The notes under the pieces are model-generated. The model was not told the origin of the DNA and searched no databases. It saw nothing but the letters and a program-made list of their open reading frames with translations. This document shows positions 47,520 to 58,800 of a stretch of DNA of 64,000 nucleotides, piece after piece. Origin of the DNA: Pleodorina starrii. Lineage: Eukaryota > Chlorophyta > Chlorophyceae > Chlamydomonadales > Volvocaceae. The translations under genes and the position numbers were made by a program. Location: the NCBI GenBank assembly GCA_030267565.1, contig BRXU01000007.1, forward strand, positions 2,542,001 to 2,606,000, in the 5' to 3' direction. Position 1 is the first letter of the stretch; the number at the start of each line of letters is the position of its first letter.

Positions 47520-48611
47520 AGATGATGACGCGATGCTCAGCATGACACGTGGGAGCCTTGATTCGGGACACATGCCTGGCTTGAGCATAGTGCATATGAG
47601 CAGTGCTCTGCTGCCGCTGCGCTTGTGCGGAGTTGCCCTTCGTCATGTACCGGTAGTATGTTTGGCGAGAAGTTCGCAGTAGGAACGCGATGGAGATTGC
47701 CGACGTTAAGTGCCGCTGAACCGCCAAACAAACACGAAAAGGCGAGAAAACAACGGGGAACAATGCTACGGGGAGCTGATGTCGTACTTTCATCACTTTC
47801 GGGTGGCCAAAGTACGGCGCATGGTTTACATGATTTACAAGGTTTACGGCGCAGCTCTCTTCTTGTACGTATGCCTTGATTGACTTTTCAGACGGTGCAT
47901 ATTTTCCAAGCATGCAACGTGTCTCCGATTTTCGTTAAGTCCAACCCGGCAGAAATATGAGCTCCGATCAGCGGTTCAGCGGTACTTATTTCTGCGCGGC
48001 ATAGTTTCAGTAACGCGAAGAAGATCGCCGAGCGCTTGTTATACCAAGTATATGACATAACTGAACGATTGGTCTTGAAGGAAATCAAAACTATGCTAAA
48101 ATGAGGTTGTACTGGCTGTAACGGGGCGAGGGATCAACGTTTGGTCAATTACACCCCCCCCCCCTTGGGGCCACGTTAGACTTTTTGGCCACGTAACGTG
48201 TAACGGACCCGTTACCCCATGCGAACTGACCACGTTTCCTGTAAAGTGATAACGTAACGTGTCATGTAAATCCAGCATAAGGCCTGAAACGGTACATAGG
48301 CAAACTTGATCGGCCCAGATTCACGGCTTCCCGTGCTGAGGCCACGCCGACGTCCAGAAGCCTTTCCGGCAGGCAGGGGCTGGCAGGGCAGCAGGCAGGG
48401 GCAGGCAGCAGGCAGGGGCAGGCAGCAGGCAGGGGCAGGCAGCCGGCAGGGGCAGTTGACAGGCAGGGGGGCAGCAGGCAGGGGCAGCAAGCAGGGCATC
48501 AGGCAGGGGAAGCAATGGTGGTGCGCCGGATTTTAAGCCCGCTTTGTGGCATCAAGTACGGCGTGAGTCCACTCACGCCGTGCTGATGGTCGTCACAAAG
48601 TCCGGCCTTTG
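47520..48611. other. Repeat-derived stretch with GGCAGGGGCAGGCAGCA minisatellite
   Basis: No gene is recognised. A GC-rich minisatellite built on GGCAGCAGGCAGGGGCA occupies about 48370-48506. A short inverted repeat (ACGGCGTGAGT / ACTCACGCCGT) lies at 48558-48581. The rest shows no coding pattern. Confidence 0.55.
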
Positions 48612-49274
48612 TCACTTCGTCACAAAGTCCTGTATGGTGGGCGCGCGGTACAGGTGGCTGAAGTCGCGCCGCTGGGGGTAGAGTTGTCGGTGGGTGTCAA
48701 CCATGGCGGGGCCCGCCTGCCGTCTCATGTCGGCCATCGGCCCGTCCCCTCGACGGCCCCCTGGGCCCGCTGACGAGTTCCGCTCCGGGTCCTCTACGAA
48801 CAAGTCGCCCGCCCAGATGAGGGTGATGTCGTTGTCTGCAGCTGCAGCACGCGTCGCTGTGGCAGCGAGGATATTGCTGAACAAGAGGCGCCGTGTATCC
48901 GCTGCCGCTGCGGTGGAGCCCGTGGGAAGGTAGATGTTGCAGATATGCAGGCGGTGGCCCTTCCAACGGAACACACACTCTGTGAACCGGCCCCGCGCGC
49001 ATGCTGGGAGAGTTGCGGCCGGTGGCGGCTCCAGGGCTGCCGCGAGCCCTTGCCGAACGAGGATGAGGACCCCCGCCGTGTGGGTCGAGCCAGACCACGA
49101 GTACGCCGCTACGCGCCAACCTTGGGTGTGCGCCTGCATTGCTGCATGGCGTAGGTCCCGCTCAAAGAGGCACTGGCCCGTAGCAGCTGTCGTGCGCGGG
49201 GCAACGGGTTGTGCGTCCTGTGCGCTTGTTGTTGCGTGGTGTCCGGCCGGTTGCACGGTGTAACCCAATTTCAT
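48612..49274 (-). pseudogene. LINE endonuclease (APE/EEP-type) fragment
   Basis: The 220-codon frame matches the middle of the exonuclease/endonuclease/phosphatase domain used by non-LTR retrotransposons to nick target DNA: AGVLILVRQGLAA, RFTECVFRWKGHRLHICNIY, LPTG and ITLIWAGDLF. The N-terminal catalytic block (usually with N and E) is missing. The usual GDFN reads GDLF, and no reverse transcriptase follows on this strand. It is a 5'-truncated or decayed fragment. Confidence 0.7.
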
Positions 49275-49491
49275 TCAAGGGTGTCCAATACCACCCATCC
49301 GACAGAGGGGCCATGTTCCTGGAATGGACATAGCCGACGAAGTGGTTGCCATCAGCCCGAATTATCACTGACTCCAGCGATATTAGGCAACCGTCGAGAC
49401 TGATTGCACCCAGCTTAGGGCCAGCCTCCAATTGACGACCCGCGTATTCAACGTACACCGCCAGCACAGGGGGTGGGGTGCGAAACACCAC
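49162..49491 (-). pseudogene. Fragment with peptidase-like HFVGY motif, possibly part of the LINE
   Basis: The frame overlaps the start of the endonuclease frame on the same strand. It carries LISLESVIIRADGNHFVGYV followed by DGWYWTPLNEIG. This pattern (hydrophobic strand, Gly, HFxxY, then W and N/D) resembles the His box of ubiquitin-specific or Ulp-type cysteine peptidases that some retroelements and transposons carry. The Cys box is not visible. The assignment is tentative. Confidence 0.35.
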
Positions 49492-50867
49492 GGGATAGGG
49501 TACACGCGCATGGGCCTACGGCACGCCGCACAACTGCTCCACCTCTCCGCCGAAAGAATCTCCTTGGACGCCTCCTCGGCGTGGTGTGGGGCTCCTTACA
49601 ATTTTGCAAGTTTGGTCCCCCCAAGGGAAACACTTTCAGTCTGCGTTGGTGGGGTGGGGTGTCAGGTCGGGTTGCGTGGGTCCCTCTGCCCTGCGTGGTG
49701 AGTTCCAGTGCAGTGCTCGCTACGCCAGTACGGCATTTTTCATGTTGCACACACGGGGTGGCCCGCTACCATGGGGCCTGTCGCCCAGTGCATGTAAAAC
49801 CTGGCTGTTGGTACACGTGTTTCCGGCCTTCCCTGTTGCGCGTGTCTGCAACCCGAATATAGCTGGCCCCAGTGTAAACACAACCATGTACATCCGGGCT
49901 CATGTTTGCATTACCGTGTACAGCCGTCATCATGTTTACACGGCCCGTGTCTCGCCGTGTTTACATGTCACGTGTATTAACCGTGTACGTACACGAGCCG
50001 TGTCAAACACGACCCTTACGTGTAAACACGGTCCCCAATTTTACAGACGTAGCTGTCCCGGGTGGCTGCTTTGCGGGGCCGTGATGGCCGTCGCTGTGCG
50101 GAGCATCGGTTGGCTTTGCTGTGCGCCCTATGTGCACCAGGTTTGGACAGTGATGACGTTCGTGGGCCAGCGCCTTTGATCGGTAGCCTGCTCCGTGTGT
50201 CCCGTGAGTCAGAGCGCAACCTTTCACCAGCCCACCCGTTCCACCTTGTCACCCCCACCGCGTATGCAAAACATAAGCTAAATGTGCTTCCCATTTGATG
50301 ACATCCCTAGCCCACGGGTTGAGTCGCCCACTCTGGTTAAACCCGCCATCGGGCCCACAGTGTAGTGCGGGAAGCGTGCGGGAAGGCCGCCGCGCCCTGC
50401 CGCGCGCAGCACTACAAGCTAATTGAGCCCAACTGTAACAACTGCATTTTGCTGAGAATGCCATTTTTACGAACGGGGAGAGGCGGAGACCAGCTTACAA
50501 CTACAAGGTGGTCACGGCCATCGATCTTCCATGGTTTCCCGATGGAGCGCTGGGGGATGCAACTCCTGCAACCGTCCGCCGTACGCACAGCATGAACGAC
50601 TAAAGAACAGGACTTCGCCAGGACGCAGAATCCTTCCCGGCTCATATCTGAAGTGTTTGGGTTCGTCCAAGCAAGCTGACATAAAGCCCCTTCCTTACGA
50701 GCTCAAAGCTTGTAACATCATCATTCCTTAGCTCCGGAGCTGCATTTCACTGGTCACGGGTCGTGTCCGGTTCCAAAGCAAAAAGCTCAGCGCAGGGTGT
50801 TATTCATATTTCCATTCAAATCCCTTGCATTGTAATTCGATAATTCTCTAGGACTACTACTTCCACA
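49492..50867. other. Right part of the divergent intergenic region
   Basis: No gene is recognised. About 49870-50040 consists of short, partly palindromic variants of CGTGTTTACACGG, CCGTGTACAG and CGTGTAAACACGG. About 50697-50718 repeats the GAGCTCAAAGCTTGTAAC end found at 3363 and 22208. The Argonaute promoter and 5' UTR should lie in the last few hundred bases. Confidence 0.45.
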
Positions 50868-53800
50868 ATGTCCCGACAAGGTGGGTTGCATGAAGCTGGT
50901 TGCCTGACTGTTGCCCTTTACCTTGGCTGCCGTATTAAATCCTTCCTTTTCTACTCTACGAAGGAGGTGGTGGAGGTGGCTACGGTGGTGGTGGAGGTGA
51001 GCCGTGGGCGGCGACCGCGGAAAGGAGTGCTGTCACCTGACCTAAAAGCAGTCGTGATCTCCACCTTCCCAACCTCGTATCATCCCTTGCATTCGGTTGT
51101 TTTCGTTGCGAGCGCTGTTTCAAGTTGTGACGCTTTGGAGACTTGGACGCAACAAATGCCGCTTCTGTCAATGTAATCTAGGGTGCCGGCCCAAGCACCG
51201 GCAAGCACCGACAGCTATGCGCAGAACCTGTAGCACTATACATTTGGTAGTTGCGAGAATGGCTTCAGTTAATCCTTTTGCCTTGCTGCCCGGGGGAGTC
51301 GCAACCTTGTGAAGGCCTGGCTGCAACATCAGAGCGCCATCGTTATTGTTAATATTAGCCATAGTGAGAACTTGAAATTTCCGCTGTCGCGCATGTGCGC
51401 GTGTCAGGTGGCTATCGTGGCGGTGGCGGAGGCGGTGGCGGAGGCTACCGGAACGAGGGCGGCGGTGGTGGCTATGGTGGTGGTGGCCGTGGCGGAGGCG
51501 GCGGAGGCTACGGCGGCGGTGGCGGAGGCGGTGGTGGCTATGGTGGTGGTGGCCGTGGCGGAGGCGGAGGCCCCGGCGGTGGCGGCTACGGCGGGGGCGG
51601 ACGTGGAGGCGGCGGTGGACGCGGTAAGACGCTCGTGTAAGGCCCAAGGCCCCCATTGGTGCCCCCCCCCACACACACACTCGTAGCGTCATACGCGAGT
51701 TACCGCGTGAATGAACCGAGTGTCCTGATTGCGGAAGCTGAAGCGTTCCATCTTCAGTGCCCTTATCTCGGCCGCAAATCAGCCATGCCCTTGCCAATCC
51801 CACTCCCCCCTGGTCCGCAGGTGGCGGCGGCGGCGGCGTGCTGGACCCCGCGCAGGGCGCCCAGATGCTGGATGCCATCGTCCGTTCGGCTCGCAACATG
51901 CGGGCCCCGGTCAATGTGCGCCGGGCAGGGCAGGGCTGGGGTAGGGTAGGGTGCTAGGGTCACAGCGTTTGGGTCCAAAGAGGGATTCGTCCCTCCGTCC
52001 GGTGGTATGTCGGTGGCATATGTCGGTGTGGTGCCGCCTCAGCCACGTCACGAGGCCTTGGGGGACCCGCCATCGGCACACATGTCGACATGTACGGTGG
52101 TACGGTACATCAAGAGTACCTGGCAGCAGTACACGGGGGTACGTCAGCAGTACCCGGTGGTCTCATCTCATTGAGGTCCGTCCGTCCGTCCGTCTCAGTG
52201 CCTGCTGACTGTCTGCCTGCCTAACTGCCTGCCTAACGGCGCCGTCGTCCGTCTGTCTGTCTGTCCGGTGTGTATATGTGTAATCGCAGGTGGACATCAA
52301 CTCGGAGGGTCGGCCCATGAGCATCACCCGGCGGCCCAACGAGGGAACGCTGGGCAAGGCGGTGCAGCTGCTCGCCAACTACTTCCAGCTGCAGACCACC
52401 CCCGCATTCCCACGCGCGGTGAGGCAGGCGGGGCGGGGCGGGGTGCCATGACATCAGGCCGGCGGTTGCGCGCCCACCGGTTGCTGCTTCCACTGCCTTG
52501 CACCCCCTTGCTGCGTCCGCTGCGTTCCAAATTCCTTGGCCTCTGTGCCTCATCTACCCCTGAGCCGCCCTGCCCTACCCTGCCCTGCCCCGTCCGACGA
52601 CTGACATCGACAACAACAACGACAACAACCACAACAACAGGCGTTCCACTACGACGTCACCATCCGCCCCGTCGAGGTTGAGGGCGGCGGCGGTGAGCTG
52701 AGGGCGCCGGTCTGAGGGTGGGAGCCAATCGGCGCCAATAGGGGGGAGGGGAAGGAAAACCTCTCCGGGTTTGGTTGGTTGGTTGGTTGGTTTGTGTTGT
52801 CGACGGCGTGTGGTGCATATGGATGTACAGGGCGCTATGGTGTCCATCCATCCATCCATCCATCCCTGTGTAATGCTGTATGCGCGGGCCGTGCTCTGTG
52901 TGCATGCACGCGCACGGTGTATGTGTCGGACGGACACACTGGGCCCCCGAACCCACCCGAACCAGATTGAAAACCGCCGGCCCTGCGCTCTTGTTTCACT
53001 GTCCCTTGCAGGCGGCGGCCGGGGCGGTGGCGGCCGCGGTGGCGGCCGGGGTGGCGGCCGGGGTGGCCGCGGCGGCGGCCGGGGCGGTGCCGCTCCGCCT
53101 ACCGCCGAGATGGGCGGCCTGAGCTTGCAGGAGGGCGCCTCCCCCGAGGAGGCTGTGGACCTGCCGCCCCGACTGGCGCACCGCATCATGATGTCGGCGG
53201 CGCAGCAGCACTCGTGGCCGGCCGGAGCCTGGCGCTTTGATGGCCGCAAGAACCTGTTCCTCCCGAGCCAGGTGGGTGGGTGGCTGGGTGGGTGGGCGGG
53301 CGGGGATGTGGGAGGGGGAGAGGTTCTGGGCGGGGAGAGTGCGTTGTGTGTGGTCTGTGGTGTTGTATTGTATAAGCTTTGTGCGGTGCCCCGGCCGCGT
53401 CTGGGGTTGGTGGGCGTTGGCCGGCAGCACTGACGTCAACAGCACTGACGGGCTCTTCCGCCGCGTCCCCAACTCTGCGCGCGCACGTGGCCTTGTGTGT
53501 GGACGTTTCCCTCACTGTATGGCCCCTCGTGGGCAATGTGGGGCTGCGTGTGGGACTGTTTGACCTGCCTTGCCCCCCTCGGGCCCCCCCCGACTTCGTT
53601 AACACATGGTGTCCCCCGATGTGCGCTTTCCGCCGTCTCGCCACTCAAACTACTCAAACGAGCCCTCAACCCCCAAATGACTCTTTTCTCAATCCTTGTC
53701 GATCAGGTCATTCCGCCCGAGGTTCGCGACTGGCCCGTGACTCTGGCTGCACGGCCCGGAGACAAGAGCGAGCGCGAGAAGAAGTTCGTGGTGGGTGAGG

Positions 53801-55770
53801 GTGGGATGGGGTCGGGGTCGACGGGTTGGAAGCGACGGTTGAAGGGGGGCGGTGGCTGGGGTTGTGGCTATTATACTTCATCTGGCCGCATTGCAGTCGA
53901 CTGCCGAATGTGCAACTGAGTGACTGAGTGCCTGACGGACTGGGGCGCTTGTCGAATCACTAAGAACGGCCTGTGGCGGTTCCTCCCCCCCCCCCCAGGT
54001 GACCACCAAGCACGTCTCGGTGGTGGACCTAACCAGTCTGCAGGCTTACCTCAGTAAGCAGCAGAAGATCATTCCGCGGGACGCAATGCAGGTAGGCAGG
54101 GGCGGGAGGGGAGGGGTCACCCTCGGGAGAGGACGGCAACGAAAAGGGCCGGCCGGCTGGCCCTGTATCGCCTCACCGCTCCTCCTCACTCCTCCCTCCC
54201 TCGCTCGGTTGTTGTTCAGGTGCTGGACATTGTCATCCGCCACGCCTTCTCCGTGGACCCCAAGTGCCTGGTGATGGGCCGCGGCTTCTACTACCGCGCG
54301 GACGGCGTGATGTCGCTGCCGGGCGGTGCGGAGATCTGGACGGGCTTCCAGCAGGTGTGCGGTGGAGTGGAGTGGAGTGGGGGCGCCACACTGCCCGCGT
54401 CTCCATGTCAGCCCATTCCATGTCAGCCACCGCAGTCCGTTCCGTTCCGTTCCATTCCATTCCATGTGCAGCCCCGTCCTCTCCCCCCGTCCCCCGTCCC
54501 GTCCCCGTCCCCGGCGGCGCCAATGCAGACGCAGTCACCTCCCAAATCCCTGACTCGAGCGACAAGGGCGTGACAATGCACAATGCAGGGCCCAACGGCT
54601 TCTTCGCTTCTTCCACTTTGGACATTGTTCCGTTCCCCTGCTGCTGCTGCTGCTGCTGCTGCCAATGCCGCAGTGCCCGTGACGCATCATTCGCACTCGC
54701 CGCCTCTCCCCCCGTCCGCCCCGTCCTGCCTCACCCCCACCCCCCACTCCCGCACTGGCTCCCGCTGCCCCACTCCACTCCACAGAGCTTCAAGGTGGTG
54801 GAGTCGGGTATGATGCTGAACCTGGACTCGGCCTTCGCCGCCTTCATGTCGGAGCGCAGCCTGCCCGACCTGCTGGCGGAGATGTGCAACAGCCGCGACC
54901 TGTCGCGAGTCGACCCACACCGCCTGCGGGCCGCCGCGCGCAACCTCAAGGGCTTCAGGGTGAGCCGGGGTCCCGCCGGTTCCCGCCGCCTTCCTCCCGC
55001 TTCTGGACTTTTCCCCCTTCCCATCACTCCTCCCCTCCTCCTTCCCTTCCCTTTCCCTCCCTCGGGCGATACCGGCACGGACGCGGGCACGGACTCGTCC
55101 TCTCTACCCTTCAGGTGTCGTACCCCATCAAGGGCGGCTTCCTGCGCAAGAAGATGCTCGTCGGGCTCAGCGAGCGCGGCGCCGACCAGACCATGTTCAT
55201 GAATGAGCAGGCGGGCAGGTGAGGGAAGTGCTGCACCTGCAGGGGGGGAGGGGCTGCTGCTGCTGCTGCGGGTGTGCAGGTGGGGGGAAGGTAGGACAGC
55301 CCGGATGGGTGAACAGCCGAAAAGGGGCAGGAACGAAGAGAGAAGAGGGGGAGGCACGGACTCGGGCGGCGCGCGCACCTCGGCTGGGCTGGGCCGGAGT
55401 CACCGAGCTGCCTTGCCGTCGGGACCCGTGCCGTGTGGTTCTGGGGTAGCAGGCTTTGGAAGGGGTTGCAGCCCCTCCACTTCTGAGTACCCACAAACCC
55501 GCCATCGCTGAGCATTATCTCCATCACAACCCGCCAGCCGGCCAGCCAGCCAGCCCGGGTGTGCTGTCGCCGCCTTGCATTGCAGATTTGCAGTGAGCGC
55601 TCGCTGTAGCCCCGGCCGATCCCCGCCTGTGTTGTCTCGTACCACCTCGCGGACTGGGGCTGGCTAGTCTTGGTCATCCGGGTGTCTCTGCCTTGTGGCC
55701 CAACCGTCGTGGTGGTTACTCTCGTGCCCCTCCCCTCTCCCCTCATCCTTTCATGCTGCTTCCCCTCTCT

Positions 55771-55831
<61 letters not shown>

Positions 55832-58800
55832 CGCAACCCCCCGCCGGCCCGCCCGCCCTCCCCCCCCGGTCTGGTCCGGTCAGGGAGATGAGTGTCGCTC
55901 AGTACTTCAAGGACACTGGCCGCCCGCTGCGCTTCCCGTCGCTGCCGTGCGCCCACGTGGGCGAGCGCCACCGCCCCACCTACATCCCCGCGGAGCTGTG
56001 CACGTGAGGCAGGGAGGGAGGGAGGCAGGGAGGTTTGGAGGGAGGCGCGGGCCACCGGCTCCCCTCCTGGGGCCTGGGTTCAGGGTTTGGGGTCGAGGGG
56101 TGTTACGGGTCGTACCGGGAGCTCCTCCCTTCCTCCCTCCCGCTGCTCCAGTCGAACCAACGCAGGCTTCATACTTCTTACCCGCACCGTCCCCCCGCCC
56201 CCGGGGCTACAACGTCAACGCAGGATTCCCGGTTTCGTTGTTCTTGCATTACACTCTTCAAACCCCTGCCCTCCGCCCCGTCCGTATGCCGTATGCCCTC
56301 CCCCAGTGTGATCGGGGGCCAGCGCAAGATGAAACTGGACGCCAGGCAGAATGACGGAATGATCACCGCGGCCAAGCAGGACCCGCAGACCAAGGCGGAG
56401 GCGGTCAGGAAGCAGGTGCGGGGCGGGGCGGGGCGGAAGGGGAGGGGGTGACGGAGCTTGAGAGGCGCCATAGCGGGGGGGGGGGGCCGGGGCGGCGGGT
56501 CTAACGCCCACCGCATGTCCACCCATAGCCTTGCACCCGGGGGGATGAAGCCATTGCCTTTCCCTCTCGTCTGGTCAGTTCTGTGCTTGTGTGCTTGCAC
56601 TGTCTTGCATGGCTGCTCTCTGAGACCACGTGATGCCTCGTCAGTCAATCAGTGGCAGAGCTCCCAGGTGTGCTTCCCCCCGCCCCCCCCCCCGTGGCCC
56701 CTCGTGCCTCTTTGGACGCCGCCCTTGTTGTTTTCTTCCCTCAGGCCACCCGCGTCCAGGCGACTCTGGGCGAAGGCCGCACGGACGCCCAGTGGGGCCT
56801 CAAGGTCACGACGGAGCTCCTGAAGCTGACGGGACGCGTGCTGCCGACGCCGGTGCTGGCGTACGGCAACCCGCCCGCCTTTGACGTGGGCCCCACGGGC
56901 TCTTGGAACCTCAAGTGAGCAGCCGCTGAGGAGGGATGAGGGATGAGGGATGGGGAGGGGCTGACTGGGAGGGAGGGAGGGAGGAAGGGGGGAGAGGAGG
57001 GGGGAAGGGGGAAGGGGGAGGTGGGTATGGCGCTGTCGGCGGATGAGGGCGGGGGCAAGTCTGTTGTGTTACGAAGGGCTCTGTGGAAGCTTCCGGCAGC
57101 AGCGATGGCAGCTGTGAGGCCGGTCTGACGTTTCTCCCGCCCTCCCCCCCCCTTCACTGCATCGCCCGTTTTCCGAGGACCTGGCCTGAGTCCCGACACT
57201 CACGCCCCGTCGACCCGCCTTTGATCCGTCTGTTTGTCCACCCGTCCTCCATCCATCCATCCATCCATCCATCCATCCATCCGCGCTGCACTGCACTGCG
57301 CCTGAATAGTGCGCTCACGCCCTCCCTCCCTGCCGCCCCCAGGAACGTCAAGTTCGCGGATCCGCGCAACCTGGACTCCTGGGCGGTGGTGGTGCTCATC
57401 CCGCAGGAGGTGGGGGAGGGAGGGGCTGGGGGCTGAAACCTGGGAGAGGTGCGGGGCCAGGGGCTGATCAGCGCTGTGCTGTGCTGTGTGCTGTCTGCGA
57501 GGGGGGGACAGACGACGGTTCGGTTGACAGCCCTTGTGCGACCGCGGCGTTGTCAGCCTCTTACCTCTACCTCGGCCGCGTGCGAGCGAATGGCTTCTCT
57601 GCGGCAGTGCGGCTCCGTGCCCCTCCGCCCCCCTGACCCCCTCTGCCCCCTGTCCGCTATTTCCTCCTCGGACCCCTCCTCGGCCTCTCCCACCCCACCC
57701 CCCCTCCGTTTTGTTTTTCCTTGGCTCCTCCCCTGGTGCGCCTCTCCCCCCTCTCCCCCTCAACGCCCCCGTTTCCACCTCCATACGGGTACTGTCGCGT
57801 TTCGCCCCCAAACGTATGTCAGCCTTCGGACTGTTCCAACCGGCCCCCCTCCCCTGCCCTGCCCTGCTCCTCCCCCCTCTCCCCCCTCTCCCCCCTCCCC
57901 CTCCCCCTCCGCCTCCAGTACGTGGACTTCGACGGCGAGGGCTCTCTGTGGGACTTCCTGGTGGACCTGTGCGCCAACATGGAGCTGTGTGGCATGAAAG
58001 TGGTGGGTGAGGGAGGGAGGGAGGGAGGGAGGGAGGGCGTGGGACCCTTTGATAGGGGGGGGCGTAGGGGCGGGGGGGGAGGAATGGAAGGGAGGTGGGG
58101 TGCAGTGCTGGTCGGGGGATGCACGCCGGGGCGGGGCAGGGCGGGGCGGAAGTGAGGTAGGAGACCCGTGGACACTATTTCGCCTCTGAACCTGGCCGGG
58201 CCGAAAAGAAATGTTCCCTCCCTCCTCCGCCCTGCCACGTCCCAATTCTGTTTTGGCTTCCTTTTCCGCCTCCGCCTCCGTCGACCGCTTGCAGGCCAAC
58301 CCCGTGCGCCGCGGCTCCGAGGACTCGCCCCCCGTGGAGTGGCAGGGCGGCGGACGCGGCGGCGGACGCGGCATCGAGGCGACCATGCGGGCGGCCGCCG
58401 ATGCCGCCAAGGCCAAGTACGGCAAGCCCGCGCAGCTGTTGCTGGTGGTGCTGCCCGAGAAGGTGGGTGGTGTGTGGAGGCGGAGGTGGAGGTGGAGGTG
58501 GGGGCTGGCGGGGCGGTTAACGGGGGGTGGGGAGCGGAGTTGCACCCCTGCGTGTCTCGTGGTAGGGTATGTGTGTATTGCTGTTTCACTTGACCGACCG
58601 ACCTGCACAAAACGTGTTGCTGCCGTTGGGGCCCTCGAGCTGATGATGCCCGCCCGGCCGTATACACGCTTTTCAGTCCATATGCCATAAGGGGGGGGGC
58701 GGCGCCCTCCACTTCCACTTCCGCGAAACGGTTACGGTACACTGCTGGGCCAAGCTGAGCCCCTCATTCCTGTTTCAACCGGATGTCATTGCTCCACTGC

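Noticed and set aside
54423..55505. Several 80-300-codon frames on the minus strand over Argonaute
   Set aside because: They overlap well-supported Argonaute exons and introns and consist of Gly, Arg and Pro runs complementary to microsatellite introns.
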